From Reyranella sp. (GTDB lineage: Bacteria > Pseudomonadota > Alphaproteobacteria > Reyranellales > Reyranellaceae), in NCBI GenBank assembly GCA_021732285.1, contig JAKFVH010000109.1, forward strand, positions 1 through 35,501: a stretch of 35,501 bases of DNA, written 5' to 3'. Made by a program: the position numbers and the translations under genes. The notes beneath the pieces are model-generated. The model was not told where the DNA came from. It ran no database searches and saw only the letters and a list, made by a program, of their open reading frames with translations. Shown piece after piece: positions 16,035 to 24,036 of the stretch; within the stretch, counting starts at the first letter, position 1, and every line of letters begins with the position of its first letter.

Positions 16035-16889
16035 ATGTTCCAGCCCGACCTGCTCAAGGGCAAGCGCATCCTGGTCACCGGCGGCGGCACCGGGCTCGGC
16101 CGTTCGACGGCGCATCGCTATCTCGAGCTCGGCGCCAACGTGGTGATCTGCGGGCGGCGCGAGGACGTGCTGAAGCAGACGGCCGAGGAGCTCGCCAAGG
16201 AGACCGGCGGCGAGATCGACACCGTGGGCTGCGACGTGCGCGTGCCCGACGCGGTCGAGGCGATGATGGACACGATCTGGGCCAAGCGCCCGCTCGACAT
16301 CCTGGTGAACAACGCAGCCGGCCAGATCCTGGCGCAGACCCACAAGATGTCGACACGCGCCATCGATGCCGTGCTGGGCATCGTGCTGCACGGCTCGGCC
16401 TACTGTACCGTGGCGGCCGGCCGGCGCTGGATCGACCAGGGGCTGCGCGATCGCGTGGTGATGTCGATCCTCACCGTGTCGTCGCTGATGGGCGCACCCT
16501 TCACCGTGCCGTCGGCCATGGCCAAGGCGGGAGTCTTGGCCATGACCAAGAGCCTCGCCGTCGAATGGGGGCCCAAGGGCATCCGCACCTGCGCGATCGT
16601 GCCCGGTCCCTTCCCGACCGAAGGCGCGTGGAGCCGGCTGATGCCCAAGGAGCGCGGCGGCAACGAGGCGCTGGTCAAGACCATCCCGCTGCGGCGCGTC
16701 GGCGAGCATGCCGAGCTCGCCAACCTCGCGGCGTTCCTGGTGAGCGATGGCGCCGCCTACATCAACGGCGATGCGATCGTGATCGACGGCGGCAAGATGC
16801 TGCAATCCGGCGGCGGCGGCGCCAACACCCAGGCGATGATCGACTGGACCGACGAGCAGTGGGAAGCGATCCGGCCGAAGCGGAAGTGA
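16035..16889 (+). CDS. SDR resembling 2,4-dienoyl-CoA reductase
   Basis: A 284-residue SDR with LVTGGGTGLG (13-22), NNAAG (92-96), Lys164 and the C-terminal IVIDGGK. The segments VPSAMAKAG, SLAVEWG and ELANLAAFLVSD closely resemble mitochondrial 2,4-dienoyl-CoA reductase. However, the canonical YxxxK tyrosine is Ser160, and the alternative tyrosine used by that enzyme aligns with Ser149, so no obvious catalytic Tyr is present. It starts 3 bases after the CoA-transferase stop, supporting an acyl-CoA substrate. It may act on CoA thioesters by an altered mechanism or have lost reductase activity. Confidence 0.85.
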   Translation: MFQPDLLKGKRILVTGGGTGLGRSTAHRYLELGANVVICGRREDVLKQTAEELAKETGGEIDTVGCDVRVPDAVEAMMDTIWAKRPLDILVNNAAGQILAQTHKMSTRAIDAVLGIVLHGSAYCTVAAGRRWIDQGLRDRVVMSILTVSSLMGAPFTVPSAMAKAGVLAMTKSLAVEWGPKGIRTCAIVPGPFPTEGAWSRLMPKERGGNEALVKTIPLRRVGEHAELANLAAFLVSDGAAYINGDAIVIDGGKMLQSGGGGANTQAMIDWTDEQWEAIRPKRK

Positions 16890-16890
16890 T

Positions 16891-17048
16891 GCTGGGGGCG
16901 CGCCACTAGAGACGGAGCAAAGCTCCGTCGTAAGTGGCGCGTCTTCTCATGCTCTTCTGGACCGCGAGCCTCCGGCTCACTCATGAGCGCGCTGGAAGCG
17001 CGCGGTCCGGAAGATCATGACGCGCCACTGGAGTGGCGCGCCCCCAGC
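16891..17048. repeat. Nested palindrome: class D element and extra hairpin inside a class A element
   Basis: Outer arms GCTGGGGGCGCGCCACT (16891-16907) and its exact reverse complement (17032-17048). In the left half the two-base apex seen in other class A hairpins is replaced by 25 bases (16908-16932) holding a hairpin ACGGAGC-AAA-GCTCCGT. Between the arms sits a class D element, CTTCTGGACCGCG (16954-16966) paired with CGCGGTCCGGAAG (17001-17013), which itself contains further GC-rich inverted repeats and TCATGA. The element directly follows the SDR stop. Confidence 0.85.
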
Positions 17049-17240
17049 GAAGAAGGACAGCGTCGTTGTCTTGATTGTCCACCGGGCACGCTCCTACGTT
17101 TCAAGTGCATTGCGGGGGAAGGGAGGGCAGATGACTCCACCCGACAGGCGTGGGTGACGCGGCACCGAAACACTGCGACCGAACCATTCACGGCATAACG
17201 CCGACCTCCTGACGAAACGGAGGGGGCCATGTCCCGAGCG

Positions 17241-17270
17241 AACCCCGCCCGCTGCCCGTGGGCGGGGTTC
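17241..17270. terminator. Terminator-like GC hairpin
   Basis: AACCCCGCCC and GGGCGGGGTT form a perfect 10-base stem around a 9-base loop, 4 bases past the stop of the AI-2E permease gene on the minus strand. On the plus strand it is followed by CTTCGC, on the minus by CGCTCG, so neither side has a proper T-run. It may end transcription from the permease gene, or from a small plus-strand RNA suggested by two further hairpins at 17138-17156 and 17205-17223. The rest of the 16890-17274 gap shows no convincing gene. Confidence 0.45.
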
Positions 17271-17274
17271 TTCG

Positions 17275-18357
17275 CTACGACGTCTCGGTCGCCTGCCGCC
17301 CGGCCACGATCCAGGCCGACACGAGCTCGTAGAAGACCGCGAGCACCACCGGCCCGATGAACAGGCCGATCAACCCGCCGGCCAAAGTCCCGCAGATCAC
17401 GCCCGCCAGGATGACGACCATCGGCGTCTGCAGCCCGCGCGCCATCACGATCGGCCGCAGCACGTTGTCGACCAGCAGCAAGGGCACGGTATAGGCGGTG
17501 AAGACGGCGGCCGTCAGCGTCGGCAGGCTGAACCAGGCCCAGATGATCACCGGGATCATCACGATGTTGGGCCCGACCTGCACGATCGCCAGCACCAGGC
17601 AGGCGAAGGTGAGGGCGCCGGCGAAGGGCACGCCCGCCACCAGCATGCCGATGCCCAGCAGGGCGGACTGCAGGAGCGCGATGCCGATCACGCCCTGCGA
17701 GACGTTGCGGATGGTCGAGCCGGTGATGTCGAGGAAGCGCAGCCCGCGCGCGTCGGCGACGCGATCGGCAAGGCCGCGCGCCACGCCGGTCAGCGTCTCG
17801 GCGTAGGCGAGTAGCACGCCGGCGACGATGATGGCCGCGGCAAACTGCAGGATCTCGAGGGTCACGCCCGCGGCGATCCGGCCGATCCATCGGCCGACCG
17901 ATGCGAGCTGCTCGACATGCCCCGTCAGCAACGGACGCACATCCTCGTTGGCGTGAGCCCACAGATCGTGGAGGCGCTGGCCGACCAACGGCCATTCGCG
18001 GATCGACTCCGGCGGCGACGGCAGCAGATGGCCGCCCTCGGCGAGAAGCTTCGAATAGCCTTCGAGCGTGTCGATCGCCGAGATCGCCAGCATCATGACA
18101 GGCAGGAGCAGAAGGGCGAGCAGGACGAACGAAACGATGGTCGCCGCCAATCCGCGGGGCAATCGCAGCCGGCTGCGCAGGACCGCGAACACGGGATGGA
18201 CCGCGACCGCGAGGATCACCGCCCAAAGCATCAAGGGCATGATGGGCCGCAGCAGCGCCAGGCTGATCCAGACTACGCCTGCAATCAGCGCGACGCGGAT
18301 CGCCAGATCGACCACGAACCGCGATAGCTGCGCCCTGCCCTTGTCGGTGTCGATCAT
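17275..18357 (-). CDS. AI-2E family transporter (UPF0118-type permease)
   Basis: A 360-residue polytopic membrane protein. Two hydrophobic segments near the N-terminus (about 15-55), another at about 70-95, a soluble stretch of roughly 95-155, then several more segments fit the AI-2E exporter superfamily. The loop GPNIVMIPVIIW and the DNVLRPIVMARG segment are family hallmarks. Members export small molecules or act as Na+/H+ antiporters; the cargo here is unknown. It stands alone, divergent from the GMC oxidoreductase gene by 99 bases, with a terminator-like hairpin at its end. Confidence 0.9.
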   Translation of the reverse strand: MIDTDKGRAQLSRFVVDLAIRVALIAGVVWISLALLRPIMPLMLWAVILAVAVHPVFAVLRSRLRLPRGLAATIVSFVLLALLLLPVMMLAISAIDTLEGYSKLLAEGGHLLPSPPESIREWPLVGQRLHDLWAHANEDVRPLLTGHVEQLASVGRWIGRIAAGVTLEILQFAAAIIVAGVLLAYAETLTGVARGLADRVADARGLRFLDITGSTIRNVSQGVIGIALLQSALLGIGMLVAGVPFAGALTFACLVLAIVQVGPNIVMIPVIIWAWFSLPTLTAAVFTAYTVPLLLVDNVLRPIVMARGLQTPMVVILAGVICGTLAGGLIGLFIGPVVLAVFYELVSAWIVAGRQATETS

Positions 18358-18456
18358 CGCCCCCTCCCGCTATGCGAGTGGTCATTGTCGTCGATCGGCC
18401 GACCCTTGTCGCCATCGCGGCAGATCGCCGATACTCAAGCGTTGGGAGGACCAGTC

Positions 18457-20052
18457 ATGGACCAGTACGACTACATCATCGTCGGCGCGGGCTCGGCGGG
18501 CGGCGCCCTGGCGGCGCGGCTGAGCGAAAATCCGGCCTACAAGGTCCTGCTGCTCGAGGCTGGCGCGCGCAGCCATCCCTACTCCCGCATGCCGTTGTCG
18601 TTCGGCCTGCTGATCGAGCATCCGACGGCCAACTGGTGCTACCAGTCCGAGCCCGAACCCAACACGGCCAACCGAACCATTCCAGTGCCGCGCGGCAAAC
18701 TTTTGGGCGGCTCGAGTTCGATCAACGGCCTGGTCTGGGTGCGCGGCCAGCCGCTCGATTTCGACACCTGGGCGCAGATGGGCTGCCGCGGCTGGAGCTG
18801 GCGCGACGTGGCGCCGCTCTTCACCCGCATCGAAAACTTCGTCGATGGCGACGGCAGCAACGGCCGAGGCACAGGGGGCCCGCTGAAGGTCTCGACGGTG
18901 CCCGACCAGAACCCGCTCTACGACGCGCTGTTCGCCGCCTCCAAGGCCGCCGGCTTCAAGCTCAACCCCGACTACAACAGCGAGGACCAGGAAGGCGTCG
19001 TAAAAACCCAGACCTCGATCTACAAGGGCCGGCGCATGAGCGTCGCCCATTGCTACATCGAGCCGGCGATGAAGCGCTCGCCCAACCTGCACGTCGTCAC
19101 CGACGCCTTCACGCTCCGCCTGCTGCTCGAGGGCAAGCGCTGCGTCGGCGTGGAATACGAAAAGGACGGCAAGGTGGTGCAGGCCAAGGCACGCGAGACC
19201 ATCCTGTCGGCGGGCGGCGTCGCCAGCCCGCAGATTTTGGAGCTGTCAGGCATCGGCCAGCCCGAGCTGCTGAAGCAGCACGGCATCGAGGTGAAGCACG
19301 AGCTCAAGGCGGTGGGTGAGAATTTCCGCGACCATATCAACGCCCGCATCATCTGGAAGGTGAAGGACGCGCGCGTCTCCTACAATCACATGGCGCGTGG
19401 TGTCGGCGCCGTCACCCAGATGATGAAGTACCTGGCGACCGGCGGCGGCTTCATGAGCCTGCCCTCGGCACCCCTGCTGGCCTTCTTGAAGACGCGGCCC
19501 GAGCTCGCCACGCCGGACGTGCAGATGCACCTGGTGCCCTACTCCATCAAGGACCCCAAGACGCGCAAGCTGCAGGACTTCCCGTCGATGACGATCGCCT
19601 GCTACCAGCTGCGCCCCGAGAGCCTGGGCTCGATCCATATCCGCTCGGGAGATCCCAAGGCGCAGCCGGCGATCCGCTTCAACTTCCTGGCCGATCCGAT
19701 CGACCAGGCGGCCATGGTCGGCGGCTTCCGCATGATGCGGAAGATCGTCGACGCGGCGCCGATGGACACCTATCGCGGCGATGAATTCTCGCCCGGGCCG
19801 TCGGTGAGCACCGACGAGCAGATCCTGACCTGGATCCGGAACAACTCGCAGACCGCCTATCACCCGATCGGCACCTGCCGCATGGGCCCGGCCGGCCCGA
19901 CCACCGTGGTCGACGACAAGCTCAAGGTGCACGGGCTGGACGGGCTGCGCGTCGCCGACGCCTCGATCTTCCCGACCATGCCCTCGGGCAACACCAATGC
20001 ACCGTCGATCATGGTGGGCGAAAAGATGGCGGACATCCTGAAGGCGGCTTAA
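18457..20052 (+). CDS. GMC-family FAD oxidoreductase (choline/alcohol dehydrogenase-like)
   Basis: A 531-residue flavoenzyme. The start at 18457 has GGGAGGA 6 bases upstream and places the FAD motif VGAGSAGGALAARLSE near residue 9, as usual; an earlier in-frame ATG at 18385 adds an unlikely extension. GMC signature 1 (GKLLGGSSSINGLVWVRG) is at 80-97 and signature 2 (GGVASPQILELSGIG) at 253-267. The catalytic His469 (YHPIGTCRMG) and Asn512 (SGNTNAP) match the His-Asn pair of choline-type dehydrogenases. It oxidises an alcohol with electrons passing to a quinone or oxygen; no signal peptide is seen. A class C palindrome follows 8 bases after the stop. Confidence 0.93.
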   Translation: MDQYDYIIVGAGSAGGALAARLSENPAYKVLLLEAGARSHPYSRMPLSFGLLIEHPTANWCYQSEPEPNTANRTIPVPRGKLLGGSSSINGLVWVRGQPLDFDTWAQMGCRGWSWRDVAPLFTRIENFVDGDGSNGRGTGGPLKVSTVPDQNPLYDALFAASKAAGFKLNPDYNSEDQEGVVKTQTSIYKGRRMSVAHCYIEPAMKRSPNLHVVTDAFTLRLLLEGKRCVGVEYEKDGKVVQAKARETILSAGGVASPQILELSGIGQPELLKQHGIEVKHELKAVGENFRDHINARIIWKVKDARVSYNHMARGVGAVTQMMKYLATGGGFMSLPSAPLLAFLKTRPELATPDVQMHLVPYSIKDPKTRKLQDFPSMTIACYQLRPESLGSIHIRSGDPKAQPAIRFNFLADPIDQAAMVGGFRMMRKIVDAAPMDTYRGDEFSPGPSVSTDEQILTWIRNNSQTAYHPIGTCRMGPAGPTTVVDDKLKVHGLDGLRVADASIFPTMPSGNTNAPSIMVGEKMADILKAA

Positions 20053-20060
20053 GTCTTGCT

Positions 20061-20185
20061 GGGAGCGCGGGCCTCCGGCCCGCTCATGTCTTCTGGACCG
20101 CGCGCGTCCCGCGCGCTCTGAGCGCGCGAGGACGCGCGCGGCCCGGAAGACGAAGAGTATGAGCGGGCCGGAGGCCCGCGCTCCC
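20061..20185. repeat. Nested palindrome: class D element inside a class C element
   Basis: Perfect 27-base outer arms at 20061-20087 (GGGAGCGCGGGCCTCCGGCC and onward) and 20159-20185. Each arm is itself a hairpin (GCGGGCC-TCC-GGCCCGC). Inside, CTTCTGGACCGCG pairs with CGCGGCCCGGAAG and encloses a further GCGCGCG/CGCGCGC palindrome. The left outer arm is base-for-base identical to that of the element at 30386-30541, ten kilobases away. Lies between the GMC gene and the FkbM gene. Confidence 0.88.
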
Positions 20186-20263
20186 AATATCACCGTCTGA
20201 TCACGCCCCACCTCGCCCGGCCCTCTTACGGTTGCGGCCCCGACCGCGACGTGAGGGTGCATC

Positions 20264-21142
20264 ATGAGCGTAACCGCCAAGGCCGAGGGTTCGGCAAGAG
20301 GTGTGCAGGCCGGCGATGGAATCTACAGGGAGGCGCGGCAGGCGTTGCGGTCGCTCTGCCCGCAGGCGTTGCTCAACTGGCGCGAGGCGCGCTTCTACGG
20401 CCGCTACGGCGAAGTCGAGCTGCACCTGCTGGAGTTCCTGTGCTCGCCTGACAAGGACGCCATCGACGTCGGCGCCAACGACGGCAGCTACGTCCACTAC
20501 CTGCGCCGCCATGCCCGGCGGGTGATCGCCTTCGAGCCCATGCCGAGCCTGGCTGACGCGCTGCGCGTAAAATTCCGGCACGGCGTGGACGTCCGGTCGA
20601 TCGCCGTGTCCGACGGCGCCGGCACCGTCGAATTGCACATGCCGGTGGTCGACGGCGTCACCGTGACGGGCTGCTCGACCGTCTCGCAGACGGCGTCCGC
20701 CACCTATCCCGACCATCGCGCCATCGAGGTGCCGATGGCGACGCTCGACAGCGTCTATGACGGCGATGTCGGCTTCATCAAGATCGATGTCGAGGGCCAC
20801 GAGCAGGCCGTGCTCGACGGTGCGAGGCAGACTATCCGTCGCTGCCGGCCGCGAATGCTGGTCGAGATCGACGAGCGCCTGTCGCCGGGCGGACTCGTGC
20901 GTGCCAAGGCCTATTTCAGGGACCTCGACTATCGTGGCTTCTTCGTCCAGGCCGGCCACATCGAGCCTATAAGCCTGTTCTCGCCCGACCGCCTGCAGAA
21001 CCCGGCCGATCTGCCCGACCTCACGGCGCCCTTGCAGCAGCGCCAGCGCTTCGGCCGCTACATCTACAATTTCATCTTCCTGCCGCGAGATGAGCCGATC
21101 GAGACGCTGCGGCAAATGTCGAAGCGCCTCTCAGAGCTGTAG
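20264..21142 (+). CDS. FkbM-family methyltransferase
   Basis: A 292-residue SAM-dependent methyltransferase. The SAM-binding motif IDVGANDGSYV is at 67-77, an acidic ribose ligand is suggested by FEP at 90-92, and the FkbM hallmark FIKIDVEGHE is at 171-180. GAGGGTG precedes the ATG. Members O-methylate sugars or natural products; with a glycosyltransferase and sugar aminotransferase next door, glycan methylation is the likeliest role (inference). The C-terminal 71 bases overlap the convergent glycosyltransferase gene, an uncommon arrangement. Confidence 0.88.
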   Translation: MSVTAKAEGSARGVQAGDGIYREARQALRSLCPQALLNWREARFYGRYGEVELHLLEFLCSPDKDAIDVGANDGSYVHYLRRHARRVIAFEPMPSLADALRVKFRHGVDVRSIAVSDGAGTVELHMPVVDGVTVTGCSTVSQTASATYPDHRAIEVPMATLDSVYDGDVGFIKIDVEGHEQAVLDGARQTIRRCRPRMLVEIDERLSPGGLVRAKAYFRDLDYRGFFVQAGHIEPISLFSPDRLQNPADLPDLTAPLQQRQRFGRYIYNFIFLPRDEPIETLRQMSKRLSEL

Positions 21143-22331
21143 GCGACCGCCGCTCGGCCTTGGCGAGATGCTGCACGAGATGGTGGCCGATGCGCCGCCA
21201 GTCGAAGCGGTCGGCGCAGGCGTCGTAGGCGGCGGCCTGCCACGCGTTCAGCCGCGGGAAGTCGTCTATGAGTTCGACCACGCCCTCCGCCAGGGCGGCA
21301 TGGCTGTCGAACAGGCCGATGTTCTTCCCGTCCTCCAGCGGCATGCCCGGCAGGGCAATGCGCATGCCGAGGATCGGCAGGCGGTTGAAGACGTAGTCCA
21401 GCCCCTTGAGCTTGAAGCCGCCCAAAAGATCCGGCACCAGGGCGAGCCGCGCCTTGCGCATGTAGGGCCGGACATCGTCGACCCGGCCGACGAAATCGAC
21501 GGTGGGAAAGCGCCGCCGCAACGTCTCGAGATAGGCAGGCTCGGCCTCGCCCACGACCTGCAGCCCGATGCCTTGCCGCTCCAGCATCGCCGAGGCGTCG
21601 GCGAGGAAGGCTTCCACCGCCACCCGCTTGGGCGGCCAATCGAGGCTGCTAACCAGGATGGCCCGCCGCGGCACGTCGTCGTCGATCGTGCGGGCCTCGA
21701 CCCGCGCCCCGCCATAGCCGGGCGGCAGGAAGACGATGGGACGCCCCTTGGCGCCCGCGGCAAACCAGCGGCAATCGTCGGGCGTGTTCGACGTCACCAG
21801 GTCGGCCGCAGCGACCAGCCGGCGCTCCAGGCGCCTCACCTTGAGGTAGTCGATCGCCTTGGCGACGCGGCGCAGGCCGCGGGCGGCCTTGACGATGCGG
21901 CCAGCCACCGTGACCTCGTGATTGTGGGACAGGTAGACCAGGCGCGGCGGCCTCAGGCTCTGCCGGCGGTAACGCGCCGCGGCGCGGAGCGCCCAACCGC
22001 TCGAAATGCTGTCGAAGACGATGGCGTCCCACGACCGCTCCGCCAACGCCTGGTCGAGCAGCCGTCTCATGTTGGTTGCATTGCCGCGGTGGGCGACGAT
22101 CGGCAGGGGCGACAGCAGCCGACGCCAGGGCGACTGGACCTGCTCGTCGGCCAACCGCCAGTCGATGCCGAGCAGGTCGCGCACCGTCCGTGGGTTCTCG
22201 CGCCGCGCCAGGCCGATCACGCGCAGCGTGGCGCCGGCATCACGCGCCGCCTCGATCAAACCCTTGGAATAGATGAGCTGGCCGTTGGTGGCCGGATCGG
22301 GATCGGCGAGTGTCAGCCACAGGCAATGCAT
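21072..22331 (-). CDS. Glycosyltransferase, GT4/GT1-type (GT-B fold)
   Basis: A 419-residue GT-B-like glycosyltransferase. The start at 22331 is preferred to an upstream in-frame ATG at 22517 because GAGGAGG lies about 9 bases before it and the protein then begins MHCLWLTLADPDPATNGQ, a typical first strand of GT-B enzymes. The N-terminal half carries the YLSHNHEV segment (133-140) and the SNTPDDCRWFA block. The C-terminal half has a LQVVGEAEPAYLETLRRRFP strand and GGFKLKGLDYVFNRLPIL (304-321), matching the donor-site loop of GT4 enzymes. The donor and acceptor are unknown. It is divergent from the aminotransferase gene, and its tail overlaps the FkbM gene by 71 bases. Confidence 0.85.
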   Translation of the reverse strand: MHCLWLTLADPDPATNGQLIYSKGLIEAARDAGATLRVIGLARRENPRTVRDLLGIDWRLADEQVQSPWRRLLSPLPIVAHRGNATNMRRLLDQALAERSWDAIVFDSISSGWALRAAARYRRQSLRPPRLVYLSHNHEVTVAGRIVKAARGLRRVAKAIDYLKVRRLERRLVAAADLVTSNTPDDCRWFAAGAKGRPIVFLPPGYGGARVEARTIDDDVPRRAILVSSLDWPPKRVAVEAFLADASAMLERQGIGLQVVGEAEPAYLETLRRRFPTVDFVGRVDDVRPYMRKARLALVPDLLGGFKLKGLDYVFNRLPILGMRIALPGMPLEDGKNIGLFDSHAALAEGVVELIDDFPRLNAWQAAAYDACADRFDWRRIGHHLVQHLAKAERRSPTALRGASTFAAASRSAHLAAGR

Positions 22332-22552
22332 CGCTTGCGCCTCCTCGCTTTCAACGATGTGTGGCGGGCTTTTGCGACGCCAGTGATCAAGCTGTGTCGA
22401 CGCAACCCACGTTCGCATCCGCAGCGATCTTTCGACCTTCGATGTCGTGAACTGTTGCCGCTCCAACACACTCTGCCGCAGCCACAATCTGGACACTGGC
22501 AAGCCCACAGGCCGCACTCCAAGAATGCAGAACTGCCCGTCAGCCCGGGCCC

Positions 22553-22580
22553 CGCGAGAGGGGTGTCTCGCGAAGGGAGG
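22553..22580 (+). promoter_or_regulatory. Leader hairpin and ribosome binding site of the DegT gene
   Basis: CGCGAGA-GGGGTG-TCTCGCG (22553-22572) forms a 7-base stem with a 6-base loop ending exactly where the Shine-Dalgarno AAGGGAGG (22573-22580) begins, 4 bases before the ATG at 22585. A stem adjoining the ribosome site may modulate translation. Role inferred. Confidence 0.4.
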
Positions 22581-22584
22581 CTAA

Positions 22585-24018
22585 ATGTCTCTGGCAGCGC
22601 CGGAGGAGAGTTCAGTTGATGCCGCGTTCGTGTGTAACAAGTCGGAAAGCGTCCTGTCGGTCATCGAGAAGTGTCTCGACAACGGACTGGGCTCCTGCCT
22701 GGTCGTCGGCGACGACCATCGCTTCATCGGCCGCATCTCGCTCGACGACATACGGCTGGCGCTGGCCAATGGCACGGCGATCGTCGATCCCACGCTGGGC
22801 TGGCACCCGGCGGGCAACATGATCGCGGCCAACCCCCTGCGCAACGACGTCGATCAACAGGAAACCTTGCGGCCGGTGGTCGATTCGAGCGGCCATCTGA
22901 CGGGCGTCCTGATCGATCGCTCGACGCGGCCAATCCAGGTCGCAATGCCCCACATGACCAGCGACGATTTCCGTTCCGTGCTCGACGCGTTCATCTCCGG
23001 ATGGATTTCCAGCAAGGGGCCCTACGTCAACAAGTTCGAGGAAGATTTCAGCCGCTTCGTCGGCGTCCGGCACGGCGTCGCCGTCTCGAACGGCACGGTG
23101 GCGCTGCATCTGGCGCTGGTCGCGCTCGGCATCGGGCCGGGCGACGAGGTGATCGTGCCCGACCTCACCTTCGCCGCGACCATCAACGCAGTGCTCTATT
23201 GCGGCGCCACGCCGGTGATCGTCGACGTCGATCGCCAGACCTGGTGCATGAGCCGCGACGCCGTCATGCGCGCCTGCACGGCCGCGACCAAAGCGATCAT
23301 CCCGGTCCACCTCTACGGCCGGCCGGCCGAGATCGGGCCGATCACAGAGTTCGCGCGCAGCCGCGGCATCGCCGTGGTCGAGGATTGCGCCGAGGCGCAC
23401 GGCGCGCGCTATCGCGGCAAGGCGGTCGGCCAGTTCGGCGACGTCTCCTGCTTCTCGTTCTACGCCAACAAGATCGTGACCACCGGCGAAGGCGGCATGT
23501 GCGTCACCGATACGCCCGAGCTCGCGACCTCGCTGCGCGTGCTGCGCGATCACGGCATGTCGCCGGATCGCTCCTACTGGCACGAGCGGGTCGGCTTCAA
23601 CTACCGCATCACCAACCTGCAGGCGGCGATCGGCCAGTCGCAGATCTGGCGCGTCGACGAGGTGCTGCAGCGCAACGCCCGCATCGCCGCGCTCTACCAC
23701 GAGGCGCTGAGGGGCATTCCCGACGTGCGATTCCCGCCGCAGCTGCCCGACGAGTATCGCCCCGTCGTGTGGATGACCTGCGTGCAGGTGCCGGCGGAAA
23801 AGCGCCTGCCGCTGATGCGCGCGGCCCATCAGGCGCAGATCGAGACGCGGCCCTTCTTCCATCCGCTCTCGGCCCTGCCGCCCTACGGCAAGTACGCCCG
23901 CTCCTGCCCCAACAGCATAGAACTCTCGGCCACCGGCGTGAACCTGCCGACCTCGCACTCGGTCGACGAACGGGTGGTCGAACGTGTCGCCCGCGTGTTC
24001 CACGACGTGTTCGCGTAA
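22585..24018 (+). CDS. CBS-domain/DegT-DnrJ-EryC1 aminotransferase fusion
   Basis: A 477-residue protein. Residues about 10-118 are not part of the aminotransferase: they look like a CBS pair (SVLSVIEKCLDNGLGSCLVV...FIGRISLDDIR, then LRPVVDSSGHLTGVLID). From about 120 a complete DegT family sugar aminotransferase follows, with SNGTVALHLAL (168-178), VVEDCAEAHGA (264-274) and the PLP lysine Lys296 in YANKIVTTGEGG. The closest style is perosamine/keto-sugar aminotransferases. The CBS part, which in other proteins binds adenine nucleotides, may regulate the enzyme. Co-transcribed with the flavoprotein gene 18 bases downstream. An amino-sugar biosynthesis role is inferred from family. Confidence 0.88.
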   Translation: MSLAAPEESSVDAAFVCNKSESVLSVIEKCLDNGLGSCLVVGDDHRFIGRISLDDIRLALANGTAIVDPTLGWHPAGNMIAANPLRNDVDQQETLRPVVDSSGHLTGVLIDRSTRPIQVAMPHMTSDDFRSVLDAFISGWISSKGPYVNKFEEDFSRFVGVRHGVAVSNGTVALHLALVALGIGPGDEVIVPDLTFAATINAVLYCGATPVIVDVDRQTWCMSRDAVMRACTAATKAIIPVHLYGRPAEIGPITEFARSRGIAVVEDCAEAHGARYRGKAVGQFGDVSCFSFYANKIVTTGEGGMCVTDTPELATSLRVLRDHGMSPDRSYWHERVGFNYRITNLQAAIGQSQIWRVDEVLQRNARIAALYHEALRGIPDVRFPPQLPDEYRPVVWMTCVQVPAEKRLPLMRAAHQAQIETRPFFHPLSALPPYGKYARSCPNSIELSATGVNLPTSHSVDERVVERVARVFHDVFA

Positions 24019-24036
24019 CGAAGGAAGCGGCCGCCC

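Noticed and set aside
14799..16805. A 668-codon open frame on the minus strand
   Set aside because: It lies antisense to the well-supported CoA-transferase and SDR genes and has the His/Arg/Ala/Asp-rich composition typical of shadow frames in GC-rich DNA.
16983..17198. A 71-codon plus-strand frame in the gap after the SDR
   Set aside because: Its first third is made of palindromic repeat sequence and no ribosome site or known motif is present.
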